Assembly: GCF_900104185.1 (NCBI RefSeq)
Contig: NZ_FNIZ01000013.1
Location: 1 to 64,000, forward strand
DNA: 64,000 nucleotides
Reading direction: 5' to 3'
DNA from: Halobacillus aidingensis
GTDB lineage: Bacteria > Bacillota > Bacilli > Bacillales > Halobacillaceae
Every line of letters starts with the position of its first letter. The stretch's first letter is position 1. Position numbers and translations under genes: made by a program. Below are positions 44,811 to 53,003 of this stretch, piece by piece. The notes below the pieces were generated by a model. The model was not told the DNA's origin and made no database searches. It saw only the letters and a program-made list of their open reading frames with translations.

Positions 44811-45066
44811 TATGGGAGTGCCCTTGATACAATTCGATTTTTAACGAAGTGGGGCAATCAATTTGAATTTATTTTTCTAAATGGTGGTTTCAAGGAGTTC
44901 TGCTTGAACTAACTAGCGCTACTTCATTCAACTCGTTTATTGAAAAGTTGACGCTGAAAAGTGCCTGATCCCCACAACGCTAAAGAGTAAAAGTGGTGGG
45001 GGTCAGGCATTTTCTTTAAGGCAATGACACCATGAAACTTTTAATAATTAAAAAGAGGTGAACAAA
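44811..45066. other. intergenic region with palindrome copy 8
   Basis: Between the lyase and DUF819 genes, with no ORF and no clear intrinsic terminator apart from the repeat hairpin itself, which may serve as one. Confidence 0.4.
44958..45013 (+). repeat. REP-like palindrome, copy 8
   Basis: AAAAGTGCCTGATCCCCAC, core CGCTAAAGAGTAAAAG, TGGTGGGGGTCAGGCATTTT. Confidence 0.88.
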
Positions 45067-46293
45067 TTGGATAACACGTTAATATCGTCCGACAATACGT
45101 GGGCACTCTGGTCGTTTCTGACAGGGTGGGCGGCCATCAGTATATATTTAGAGCAAAAGTACAAATGGGCATCGAAAATTTCCGGAGCCATCATTGCATT
45201 AATCGGGGCCATGGTATTAGCCAATTTAAATGTTATACCACTTGAGTCCAGTGTGTATGATGCTGTATGGAATTATGTCGTACCTTTGGCGATTCCGTTA
45301 CTGTTGTTTCAGGCGAATATCAGGAAGGTTTGGCAGGAAAGCGGACGTATGCTGACGATCTTCCTGTTAAGCTCTATCGGTACGGTCGCTGGTACCATCA
45401 TCTCTTTTATGCTTTTAAAAGATGTAATTCCCCATCTGGATAAAATCGGTGCCATGATGGCAGGGTCCTATACGGGAGGTGGCGTAAACTTTGCAGCCAT
45501 GGCCGCAAAATTCCAGACGCCAAGTGAACTTGTTTCGGCTACCGTTGTTGCAGACAATATGATGATGGCGACCTTCTTCTTTGTTTTGATGGCCATCCCG
45601 ACATTTTCATTTTTCCGTGATCGGTTCAAAACCCCTCATATTGATGAGGTAGAATCGGGAGTTACTGGAGACGAGAGTGAAACACAGGCCGCTTCTTTCT
45701 GGAAAGGAAAAGAAATATCATTAAAAGATATTGCGATCAGCGTAGCGAGTGCATTCGCCCTTGTTACAGTATCTTTTAATCTCGCAGACTTTTTTGCCGG
45801 AGTCCTTCCTGGTGGCGAGGATGTAAACATCATTTATCAGGTGCTGGGCGGAATCATTGGCGATCGTTATCTGATGCTTACGACACTTACCGTGCTGGCC
45901 GTTTCATTGTTCCCCAGACAGTTCGAAAGCATCAAAGGTACACAGGAACTTGGGACGTTCTTAATTTATTTATTCTTTGTAGTCATCGGGGTACCAGCAT
46001 CCATCGCCATCGTAGTCACAACATCCCCTTTATTATTGGTATTTGTTTTGATCATCGTTCTGATGAATGTGCTAGTCTCTCTGGTTTTGGGTAAACTGTT
46101 TAAATTTAGTTTAGAAGAGACCCTCCTTGCAAGTAATGCGAACATGGGAGGTCCCACAACAGCTGCGGCCATGGCGATTGCAAAAGGGTGGCATAAATTG
46201 ATTGTGCCGATTCTTCTTGTTGGTACTCTCGGGTATATTCTTGGAAACTACATTGGCACAGGACTTGGCTTCTGGTTTCAAAATTTAATGTGA
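45067..46293 (+). CDS. DUF819 family membrane protein
   Basis: 408-aa integral membrane protein with about 11-12 helices, family DUF819 (YjcL-like). The conserved GAMMAGSYTGGGVNFAAMAAKF in the first half and SNANMGGPTTAAAMAIAKGW in the second half form an inverted-repeat-like pair around probable substrate sites, suggesting a transporter of unknown substrate. I prefer the TTG start at 45067 with AGAGGTG before it; the GTG three codons earlier lies within that site. It is a single gene. Confidence 0.87.
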   Translation: MDNTLISSDNTWALWSFLTGWAAISIYLEQKYKWASKISGAIIALIGAMVLANLNVIPLESSVYDAVWNYVVPLAIPLLLFQANIRKVWQESGRMLTIFLLSSIGTVAGTIISFMLLKDVIPHLDKIGAMMAGSYTGGGVNFAAMAAKFQTPSELVSATVVADNMMMATFFFVLMAIPTFSFFRDRFKTPHIDEVESGVTGDESETQAASFWKGKEISLKDIAISVASAFALVTVSFNLADFFAGVLPGGEDVNIIYQVLGGIIGDRYLMLTTLTVLAVSLFPRQFESIKGTQELGTFLIYLFFVVIGVPASIAIVVTTSPLLLVFVLIIVLMNVLVSLVLGKLFKFSLEETLLASNANMGGPTTAAAMAIAKGWHKLIVPILLVGTLGYILGNYIGTGLGFWFQNLM

Positions 46294-46729
46294 ATCAGGT
46301 GAAGTGGGCAATTGTTAAGGTATTATAAGTTAGCACATATCTCAGAGGGTAGAGATGTGGGCTGTTGGTTTTGAGGCAAGGCGGTTGCCGTTTAACAGTT
46401 TCAAGAATGTTCAGTAGCTACAATAGGAGAAGTGTTCTATGGAAGTGTAATAGACTTTGAGGAAATGTTTGCCCCCCACTTCGCAATAATGTTAACGTGG
46501 TGGAGTTTAGGCGCTTTTACTTATTCTTAATGCATATTTTATATCTTAAGATTTATTTGTACTATATAATTAATGGTCATAATTACATTATTTTGGTAAA
46601 TGATTTACAGGTGTTTTTTGAATAAAGAAAGTATATATACCTAATGAGATAACTGTTTTTAATCTAAAGGTGGTTCCATAAAAACAGATGTGCCACAACT
46701 TAAAAGTCCTATATATGGGAGTTAATTCT
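46294..46729. other. intergenic region with palindrome copy 9
   Basis: Diverged palindrome copy 9 and AT-rich sequence preceding the orphan membrane protein gene. Nothing else is seen. Confidence 0.45.
46463..46517 (+). repeat. REP-like palindrome, copy 9 (diverged)
   Basis: AAATGTTTGCCCCCCAC, core CGCAATAATGTTAAC, GTGGTGGAGTTTAGGCGC. The arms carry several changes, so this is an old copy. Confidence 0.72.
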
Positions 46730-47593
46730 ATGAAGAAGTTCTTTGTTTTAGTAGATTTAAAGGAAGTTTATCCGGCTGCAATTTTATATTATTCTTTTTT
46801 ACCTTTAATGACTCGAGATTTATCTTTATCCCTATTTCCTGCTGCTATTTTGAATATTATCATTTGGGTTGTCTTATTACGTAAAGAAGTACGATCTAAA
46901 GTTGGTTATTCCATCAATTCTTTTTCACTAATTTTAGTAGTGTTTACTTATCAAGGTTTAATTGTCGATTTTTTGATGAGTCTGTTATTGTTATTTACTA
47001 TTTTATCTCCATTTCTTATAAGAAGATTTTTTACCCACGGTAGGTGGATGTTAGTGGGGGTTTATTTGTATGATATTATAATCATTTTGTTTGTTATTTC
47101 TATAATATTACCATTTGTAGAAAAAGGGTGGCTCCCATTTTTTACTCAATTGCAATACATCAATATTTTTGTGTTTTTAATAATCTTAGTTACAGCAGTG
47201 TACACGTTAAAACATTTATTGAACTTTTTATACTTTCTGGTTGAAAATAAAGATGTATATTCAAAGAATGTTATAATAACCTTTATTACTATTGGTATAC
47301 CTGTTTTCTTGAGTTTACCAGACTTTGTTTTTGCTTATTCAATCTACGAACTTTATTTGGAAGTGTTTAAAGGTAAAGAATATTCTTTTTTAGATCGATA
47401 TTACTATAGTTTTTCTGTACATTTTCTTACTCCCCCTTTTAAATTAGGATTAGAAATTCAAAGTCTATTTGATTCGTTATTAGGGAAAGTTATATATATA
47501 TCACATATGTTAACAGTTAGAATTGTCGATATAACATTAATTGCTGCTATTAGCAGTATCTTTATAGATAAGATACGAAGTAAGGAGAAGTGA
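46730..47593 (+). CDS. AT-rich polytopic membrane protein, unknown
   Basis: 287-aa protein with about eight hydrophobic helices and few charged residues outside loops. Codons are markedly A/T-rich compared with flanking genes, which hints at recent acquisition. GGGAG eight bases ahead of the ATG at 46730 fixes the start. No family is recognised. The gene is bracketed by palindrome copies 9 and 10, the latter starting 12 bp after its stop, so it resembles a cassette between repeats. Confidence 0.72.
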   Translation: MKKFFVLVDLKEVYPAAILYYSFLPLMTRDLSLSLFPAAILNIIIWVVLLRKEVRSKVGYSINSFSLILVVFTYQGLIVDFLMSLLLLFTILSPFLIRRFFTHGRWMLVGVYLYDIIIILFVISIILPFVEKGWLPFFTQLQYINIFVFLIILVTAVYTLKHLLNFLYFLVENKDVYSKNVIITFITIGIPVFLSLPDFVFAYSIYELYLEVFKGKEYSFLDRYYYSFSVHFLTPPFKLGLEIQSLFDSLLGKVIYISHMLTVRIVDITLIAAISSIFIDKIRSKEK

Positions 47594-47604
47594 AAATTAT
47601 TATG

Positions 47605-47660
47605 AAAGTGCCTGACTCACACTACCCTAAAGTGTTAACGTGGTGGGGGTCAGGCACTTT
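47605..47660 (+). repeat. REP-like palindrome, copy 10
   Basis: AAAGTGCCTGACTCACACTACC, core CTAAAGTGTTAACG, TGGTGGGGGTCAGGCACTTT. Thirteen bases later the duplicated Ltp segment begins. Confidence 0.92.
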
Positions 47661-47673
47661 CTTCACAAACAGT

Positions 47674-47979
47674 ACCGTTTCTCAAAAGCAGGCGGTAGCT
47701 ATGGCTGAGCAATACCTTAGTTTCATGGCATTCTCAAAGTCAGGGTTGATCGATCAATTGGAGTTTGAGGGGTTCAGTACAGAAGATGCCACCTATGGTG
47801 TAGAAAATATTTCGGTGGATTGGCAGGAACAGGCGGTGACCAAGGCCGAGGAGTATCTTGATTTTATGGCGTTCTCAAGACAGGGTTTGATTGATCAATT
47901 GGTTTTCGAAGGGTTCAGCAAAGAACATGCAGCGTACGCAGCCAGTCAAGTGGGGTTGTAATCGCAAGGTGGAAGCGGG
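47674..47979 (+). pseudogene. duplicated fragment: Ltp repeats without the rest of the gene
   Basis: A copy of 17800-18105 with two substitutions (His to Asn in one repeat, one silent) and no indels. It encodes only the two C-terminal Ltp repeats to the stop at 47959-47961. The open frame does continue upstream through palindrome copy 10 to 47590, but that part is translated repeat DNA with no plausible ribosome site for a real protein. The high identity shows a recent duplication. Confidence 0.88.
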
Positions 47980-48072
47980 GCAGGTACAATAACATATTTA
48001 CAGGGATATTCACAGGTGAGAAATTGAGGGCTTTACTTAAAAGGTCGAATGATATCTTAATCACACATTATT

Positions 48073-48103
48073 AAAGAGCGCTTCAGTTACGAAGCGTTCT
48101 TTG
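48073..48103 (+). terminator. GAGCGCTTC hairpin, copy 3
   Basis: AAAGAGCGCTTC-N6-GAAGCGTTCTTT, with one G-T wobble in the stem, after the Ltp fragment. Confidence 0.65.
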
Positions 48104-48329
48104 TCTATAACTACCGGTCTGCGACATTTTCTTCCGGACATTCTCGTTCAACTGGTTGCCAAGATGATGTTAATTGGATTATACATTACAAACTAAACTC
48201 AATAGTGGCGAAATATTTAGAAAATTTAAAAATATCCTTTACTATTGTAATTTTTTTCTTTATAATTCTCAGTAACTCATAAAGGAAGGAGGAAATCTCC
48301 AGAATCGTTCAAATTATTTTTATGAATTT

Positions 48330-48345
48330 TTGAATGCGGATTCAA
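48330..48345. promoter_or_regulatory. LacI-type operator A
   Basis: TTGAATGCGGATTCAA, a palindrome with a GC-rich centre, the same in all four copies (A-D). It lies 97 nt before the first SnoaL-like gene. Confidence 0.8.
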
Positions 48346-48394
48346 TAATTCATAATGTATAAGACTTACTTTAAGCATTAATTTTTTGTGTGTT

Positions 48395-48410
48395 TTGAAT
48401 GCGGATTCAA
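48395..48410. promoter_or_regulatory. LacI-type operator B
   Basis: The same 16-mer as operator A, 65 bp downstream of it and 31 nt before the start codon. Two sites about six helical turns apart suit cooperative binding. Confidence 0.8.
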
Positions 48411-48441
48411 GAGTTAAAAATTTTTATAAGGTAGTGGTTAA

Positions 48442-49446
48442 ATGGAATCTGTACATTTGAAAAATAAGAAACTGATTCAAGAACTTTCGTCAAGGTTGTA
48501 CAACTCAAATAATGAAAATATCGCTGAGAACATTAAAGATTACTATCATGAAGATGCAGTCCTTTATTGCTTTCATCCCATTAACAAAGTGGAGGGCATT
48601 GATCAGATCATAAACACTTTCTACAGACCCCTGGTAAGCTCTTTTCCAGATTTGAAAAAAGACTCCTATATTCTCATGGCAGGGGAGTATCAAGAGAATC
48701 AATGGGTCACTGCCACTGGAAACTTTGTCGGAACATTTAAAAATGATTGGTTAGAGATTCCAGCTAGTCAACATGCGACGTGGATAAGGTTTGGTGAGTT
48801 CCATAAAATCAAGGATGGAAAGATTATAGAAACAAGATTATTAATCGATATGCTTGATGTTATGAGACAAGCAGGGTTCAAATTCATTCCATCATTGGCT
48901 CCTGAAACAAATGTACCCGGCCCCTCTACATACGATGGACTTTTGTTGAAAGAAGACGATACTCATGAGAGAGCGAAGTCTCTCCAACTGGTAGAGGATA
49001 TGATCTTCAAAGGTCTCAGGAAAGCATCATCTGGCTTAGAAAAGCAGGGATTGGAAGAATTTTGGAAAGAGGACTTTATGTGGTATGGCCCTGGAGGAAT
49101 AGGGACGACAAAGGGTATACAAGGATTCAAAGATTACCATCAAGGTCCTTTCGTCAAAGCTCTGCCGGACCGTGTGGGTGGGCACAATCATGCGTCAAGG
49201 TTTGCTGACGGCACCTACATCGCTTCAACGGGGTGGCCTAGTGTGGAAGCGACACACACAGGCGCGGGATGGTTGGGGATACCAGCCCCAAATAAAAAAG
49301 TGACGATGAGAGTAATGGATTGGTGGAGGAGAGAAGGGGATTTACTAGCAGAAAACTGGGTTTTGATAGACATTGTAGAATACTTGCTTCAGTTGGATAT
49401 TGATATTTTCGATAGGCTTAGAAAAAGACAATACCTTATCAGGTGA
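48442..49446 (+). CDS. tandem SnoaL-like (NTF2-fold) protein 1
   Basis: 334-aa protein made of two SnoaL-like domains (about 10-145 and 178-325). The first has YYHEDAVLYCFHP then VSSFPDLKKDSY; the second has FWKEDFMWYGPGGIGTTKGIQGFKDYH and FVKALPDR. SnoaL folds serve as cyclases, isomerases, hydrolases or binding proteins, so the reaction cannot be named. It stands behind two operators at the head of the cluster and is followed 43 bp later by the symporter gene. A second tandem SnoaL protein (53004) belongs to the same cluster; the two may work together. Confidence 0.82.
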   Translation: MESVHLKNKKLIQELSSRLYNSNNENIAENIKDYYHEDAVLYCFHPINKVEGIDQIINTFYRPLVSSFPDLKKDSYILMAGEYQENQWVTATGNFVGTFKNDWLEIPASQHATWIRFGEFHKIKDGKIIETRLLIDMLDVMRQAGFKFIPSLAPETNVPGPSTYDGLLLKEDDTHERAKSLQLVEDMIFKGLRKASSGLEKQGLEEFWKEDFMWYGPGGIGTTKGIQGFKDYHQGPFVKALPDRVGGHNHASRFADGTYIASTGWPSVEATHTGAGWLGIPAPNKKVTMRVMDWWRREGDLLAENWVLIDIVEYLLQLDIDIFDRLRKRQYLIR

Positions 49447-49489
49447 AAGTGATATATCTTGAATAATACAGGAGAGTGATGGTGATCAC

Positions 49490-51079
49490 ATGCATCCAAT
49501 TGATATAACGATTATTGTAGCATACATGGCAGGATTAATAGTTATGGGTTATATGCTGGGGAAGGGAAATAAATCACAGAAAGATTATTTCATTGGTGGC
49601 AGATCCGTGGCAACTCTACCGATCGCATTATCGATTGCTGCTACCACGATGAGTGCTAATGGGTTTATTGGAGGCCCAGGGTGGGCCTATACGTCAGGTA
49701 TGATTGCTTTTATGTTGAATTACAGTATCCCTATTGTCATGATCATTACGTTGTCCGTATTTCTGCCATTCTTCTACAACTTGGATGTTACGTCTATTTA
49801 TGAATATATTGAGATGAGGCTTGGCGGGTTCAGCCGCATGCTGGCAGTTTTTGGATTTGTTGTATCGAATATCATTCAGGTCGGATCATTTCTTTTTATC
49901 CCTTCTTTAATCATTCAGCAATTTACGGGTTGGTCCTTGTCTGTGGTGGTTCCTATCGTCGTCGTCGTATCTATCATATATACGCTTCTTGGTGGGATAA
50001 AAGCGGTAATTTGGACCGATGCGATACAAATGATTGTCCTTTGGGGTGGACTCATTGTGACCATGGGGATTATCATCGCTAACCTAGAGGTGGGTTTCTT
50101 TGAAGCCTTGGGTGAAGCTAAGGAAAATGGAAAGCTTGCAGCGCTTGATTTCTCTTTGGATGTCCAACTCGAAAACGGGTTCTGGGTTGCTCTAATTGGT
50201 GGTACATTCTTGTGGTTAAAATATTATGCTACAGACCAAACCCAGACGCAGCGCATGTTTGCTGCCAAATCCGTAACTGAAGTGAAGAAGTCCATTTGTA
50301 TCAGTGGTTTTGTTATGAACATCATGTTTTTTGTATTTATGTTAATTGGCGTGTTGTTGTATATCACGATGGATGGACGTTCATTCGAGAATTCCAACAA
50401 TGTTATGATCACCTTCATAGCTTCCAATATACCTGTGGGCGTTCTTGGGCTCATGATTGCTGGGGTTTTTGCAGCTGCCATGTCAAGTATAGATTCTGTA
50501 TTGAACTCCGTCACCACGGTTTTTATAAAAGATGTGTATGAAAAATTCATAACAAAAGGGGAAGAGGCTTCGCTTAAAGTTTCTATGATCTTCACATTGG
50601 TTTTCGGATTATTGCTGATTGTCTTTACCTTATTGGCTTTCGGAGACACGACAGCTTCCATCCTTCAAGTAGTCGGAAGTTACCTTTCCTACTTCTCTGG
50701 TTCAATTCTTGCTATGTTCCTGCTTGGAATGTTGACGAATAAAGCAAATGATAAAGGGGTAGCTATCGGTTTTGTAGTTGGGATCATTCTAACAGCCTAT
50801 ATAGGCAAGATGGGAATTGTGAACTGGTTATGGAATTACCCTATTGGCTGTGCTTTTACACTAATCATTGGTTACACAGCAAGTTTTCTTTTCAAAACAG
50901 AAAAAGTGGGCTACGAAGAATTCACTATCCTTGGTCAAAGGGCAAAGCTCAAGTCAGAGGGTCGAACCGAAGATCAGGAAGGAACGTCTATTTTACCTGG
51001 TGCCATCGACAAGTACACTTACATTTTATTAGGATTCTTTATCGCTCAAACGGTCTTTCTACTCCTAATTCAGTTATAA
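49490..51079 (+). CDS. sodium:solute symporter family transporter
   Basis: 529-aa member of the SSS family with about 13 helices. GGRSVATLPIALSIAATTMSANGFIGGPGWAY near the N-terminus and AGVFAAAMSSIDSVLNSVTTVF near 330 form the Na+ and substrate site regions. DYFIGGR is a family hallmark. It probably imports the compound degraded by the cluster. It follows the first SnoaL gene and precedes lacI on the same strand. Confidence 0.92.
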   Translation: MHPIDITIIVAYMAGLIVMGYMLGKGNKSQKDYFIGGRSVATLPIALSIAATTMSANGFIGGPGWAYTSGMIAFMLNYSIPIVMIITLSVFLPFFYNLDVTSIYEYIEMRLGGFSRMLAVFGFVVSNIIQVGSFLFIPSLIIQQFTGWSLSVVVPIVVVVSIIYTLLGGIKAVIWTDAIQMIVLWGGLIVTMGIIIANLEVGFFEALGEAKENGKLAALDFSLDVQLENGFWVALIGGTFLWLKYYATDQTQTQRMFAAKSVTEVKKSICISGFVMNIMFFVFMLIGVLLYITMDGRSFENSNNVMITFIASNIPVGVLGLMIAGVFAAAMSSIDSVLNSVTTVFIKDVYEKFITKGEEASLKVSMIFTLVFGLLLIVFTLLAFGDTTASILQVVGSYLSYFSGSILAMFLLGMLTNKANDKGVAIGFVVGIILTAYIGKMGIVNWLWNYPIGCAFTLIIGYTASFLFKTEKVGYEEFTILGQRAKLKSEGRTEDQEGTSILPGAIDKYTYILLGFFIAQTVFLLLIQL

Positions 51080-51144
51080 TGAAAGAAGACTGAATGTTCT
51101 AATATTAAAAAATGAAATGTATATAATAGAAGGGATTTTAAAAC

Positions 51145-52164
51145 ATGAAAGATCGTATTAGTGCTTATGATGTTGCTGAAAAAGCTGGAGTATCACAATC
51201 GACTGTTTCAAGAGTATTGAACAACTATCCTTTTATGAAAGAAACAACAAGGAAAAAGGTCCTGACCGCCATTGAGGAATTAGGATTCACTAGAGATGAA
51301 ATTGCCAGAAGTTTGGCCAGCAAGAAAACGAGAACCATTGGTTTGATTCTTGGGGATATTACTAACCCATTTTTTTCAGAGTCGGCAAAAGTGATTACAA
51401 GGAAAGCGCAGGAAATGGATTATAACGTCATTCTTTGTAATACCAATCATAGTGAGGAAAACTTGAATAAGTACATTCAGACACTGATGGGAAAACGTGT
51501 AGACGGCATCATTGTTGCCTCAGCAGATAAGGATAATCAAAAAATCAAAGAACTTTACGATAAAGGTTTTCCTATCATTCTTTACAACAGCATTATGGAG
51601 CATGATCATGCCAACTACATTGCTGTCAATAACTATAAAGGAGCCCAGCTTGCTGTTGAACACCTCTACCATTTTAACCACCGGGAAATCAGTTACATTG
51701 CAGGTCCTTCTAAATATGTAACGACACATCTGCGTAATTTAGGATTTAAAGATGCCCTTGATAAGTTTGGTTTGAAAATGAATGAGAAGTTCATATATGA
51801 TCGTGAATTTTCTTATGATGAAGTTTATCTGTTTGCGAAGAATCTACTAAATCAACAGAGTAGGCCTACTAGTTTTTTTGCATCATCCGACCAAATGGCG
51901 CTGGCCGTCTTAGATGCTGCTGCCAGTGAAGGTATTTCAGTACCTGAGCAACTTTCCGTTATCGGATTCGATGATATAGATCTTGCCAAGAACCAATTCA
52001 TAGGACTGACAACCATCACTCAACCCAAAGAGAAAATGGCGATGTTAACTCTAGAAAAACTGGTGTCTTTAATTGAAGAGAAAGAACACGTGGATGCTCC
52101 AATACAGATTGTGTTAGAACCTGAGCTTATATCAAGAAAAACGACAGGTATATACAAATCATAA
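51145..52164 (+). CDS. LacI-family transcriptional regulator
   Basis: 339-aa LacI/GalR regulator. The N-terminal DNA-binding domain reads ISAYDVAEKAGVSQSTVSRVLNN (residues 5-27), with the hinge IARSLASKKTRTIGLIL near 55-70, then the periplasmic-binding-protein-like sensor (SVIGFDDIDLAKN). It is embedded in the cluster with four identical palindromes of LacI type, one of which precedes each SnoaL gene and the ADH gene. It is therefore the obvious ligand-responsive repressor. No operator precedes its own gene. Confidence 0.93.
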   Translation: MKDRISAYDVAEKAGVSQSTVSRVLNNYPFMKETTRKKVLTAIEELGFTRDEIARSLASKKTRTIGLILGDITNPFFSESAKVITRKAQEMDYNVILCNTNHSEENLNKYIQTLMGKRVDGIIVASADKDNQKIKELYDKGFPIILYNSIMEHDHANYIAVNNYKGAQLAVEHLYHFNHREISYIAGPSKYVTTHLRNLGFKDALDKFGLKMNEKFIYDREFSYDEVYLFAKNLLNQQSRPTSFFASSDQMALAVLDAAASEGISVPEQLSVIGFDDIDLAKNQFIGLTTITQPKEKMAMLTLEKLVSLIEEKEHVDAPIQIVLEPELISRKTTGIYKS

Positions 52165-52187
52165 ATGAAGAGGAAAGGAGTGAAGTG

Positions 52188-52952
52188 ATGACTGCCCATT
52201 TCTCTGATATAAAAGGGAAGCATGTCATAGTAACCGGAGGAAGTAAAGGGATAGGAAGAGATGTAGCTATCGAATTCGCTAAACTCGGTGCTTCAGTTGT
52301 CATTACAGGAAGGGATGAGAATGCCTTAATAGAAACTAAGAGTGAACTGAGTAGGTTTAGCTCACCACATAATTATATCGTGGCTGATATGAGAGAAGTC
52401 ACAGAAGTTATTCAGATGGTAGATGAAGCTGCTGGCCTCATGGGAGGAATTGATATCCTCGTAAATAATGCAGGTGTGAACTTGCCAAAGTCAGCTTTTG
52501 AAGTGACAGAAGAAGACTGGGATTCCATGATTGACACGAATTTGAAAGGTAGTTTTTTCTGTTCTCAGCAGGTCGGGCGGTACATGCTGAAGCAGAAGAA
52601 AGGAAAGATCATCAACATTGTTTCACAAATGGCTTTTGTGGGTTATTTCAAACGAGCTCCTTATTGTGCAAGTAAAGGCGGGGCTGTACAACTTACAAAA
52701 GCCCTGGCTGTCGAATGGGCTTCTCAACATATCAATGTGAATGCAGTGGCTCCTACATTTATTGAAACAGAATTGACCAAACAGATGTTGGAGGAGTCTA
52801 CGTTCCGAGAAGATGTCATCAACAGGATTCCTTTAGGAAAACTTGCGCGACCTAGGGACGTGACGGGAGCTGTGATCTACTTGGCATCGAATATGGCCGA
52901 TTTTATTACAGGTGAAACGATTAAAGTAGATGGTGGCTGGACGGCAATCTAA
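52188..52952 (+). CDS. short-chain dehydrogenase/reductase
   Basis: 254-aa SDR, NAD(P)-dependent. The cofactor loop is TGGSKGIG (about residues 16-23), NNAG sits in the fourth strand, the catalytic Tyr-Lys is in YCASKGG, and the usual C-terminal GETIKVDGGW is present. The most plausible roles are oxidation or reduction of a hydroxy or keto group of the substrate. AAAGGAG seven bases ahead favours the ATG at 52188 over an adjacent GTG. It lies 23 bp after lacI. Confidence 0.92.
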   Translation: MTAHFSDIKGKHVIVTGGSKGIGRDVAIEFAKLGASVVITGRDENALIETKSELSRFSSPHNYIVADMREVTEVIQMVDEAAGLMGGIDILVNNAGVNLPKSAFEVTEEDWDSMIDTNLKGSFFCSQQVGRYMLKQKKGKIINIVSQMAFVGYFKRAPYCASKGGAVQLTKALAVEWASQHINVNAVAPTFIETELTKQMLEESTFREDVINRIPLGKLARPRDVTGAVIYLASNMADFITGETIKVDGGWTAI

Positions 52953-52966
52953 ATGTGTTACCAGTT

Positions 52967-52982
52967 TTGAATGCGGATTCAA
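52967..52982. promoter_or_regulatory. LacI-type operator C
   Basis: TTGAATGCGGATTCAA between the SDR gene and the second SnoaL-like gene, 21 nt before the latter's ATG. Confidence 0.78.
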
Positions 52983-53003
52983 AAAAACGGAAGGAGCGTC
53001 TTT

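Larger units (their letters stand above)
47980..48441. other. regulatory region upstream of the catabolic cluster
   Basis: This contains the GAGCGCTTC hairpin copy 3, then AT-rich DNA with two LacI-type operators (48330 and 48395). TTGAAT within the first operator with TAATGT 17 bp downstream is a possible promoter. Confidence 0.55.

Noticed and set aside
47590-47673. N-terminal part of the 123-codon frame before the Ltp fragment
   Set aside because: It is translated palindrome copy 10; the real homology starts at 47674.
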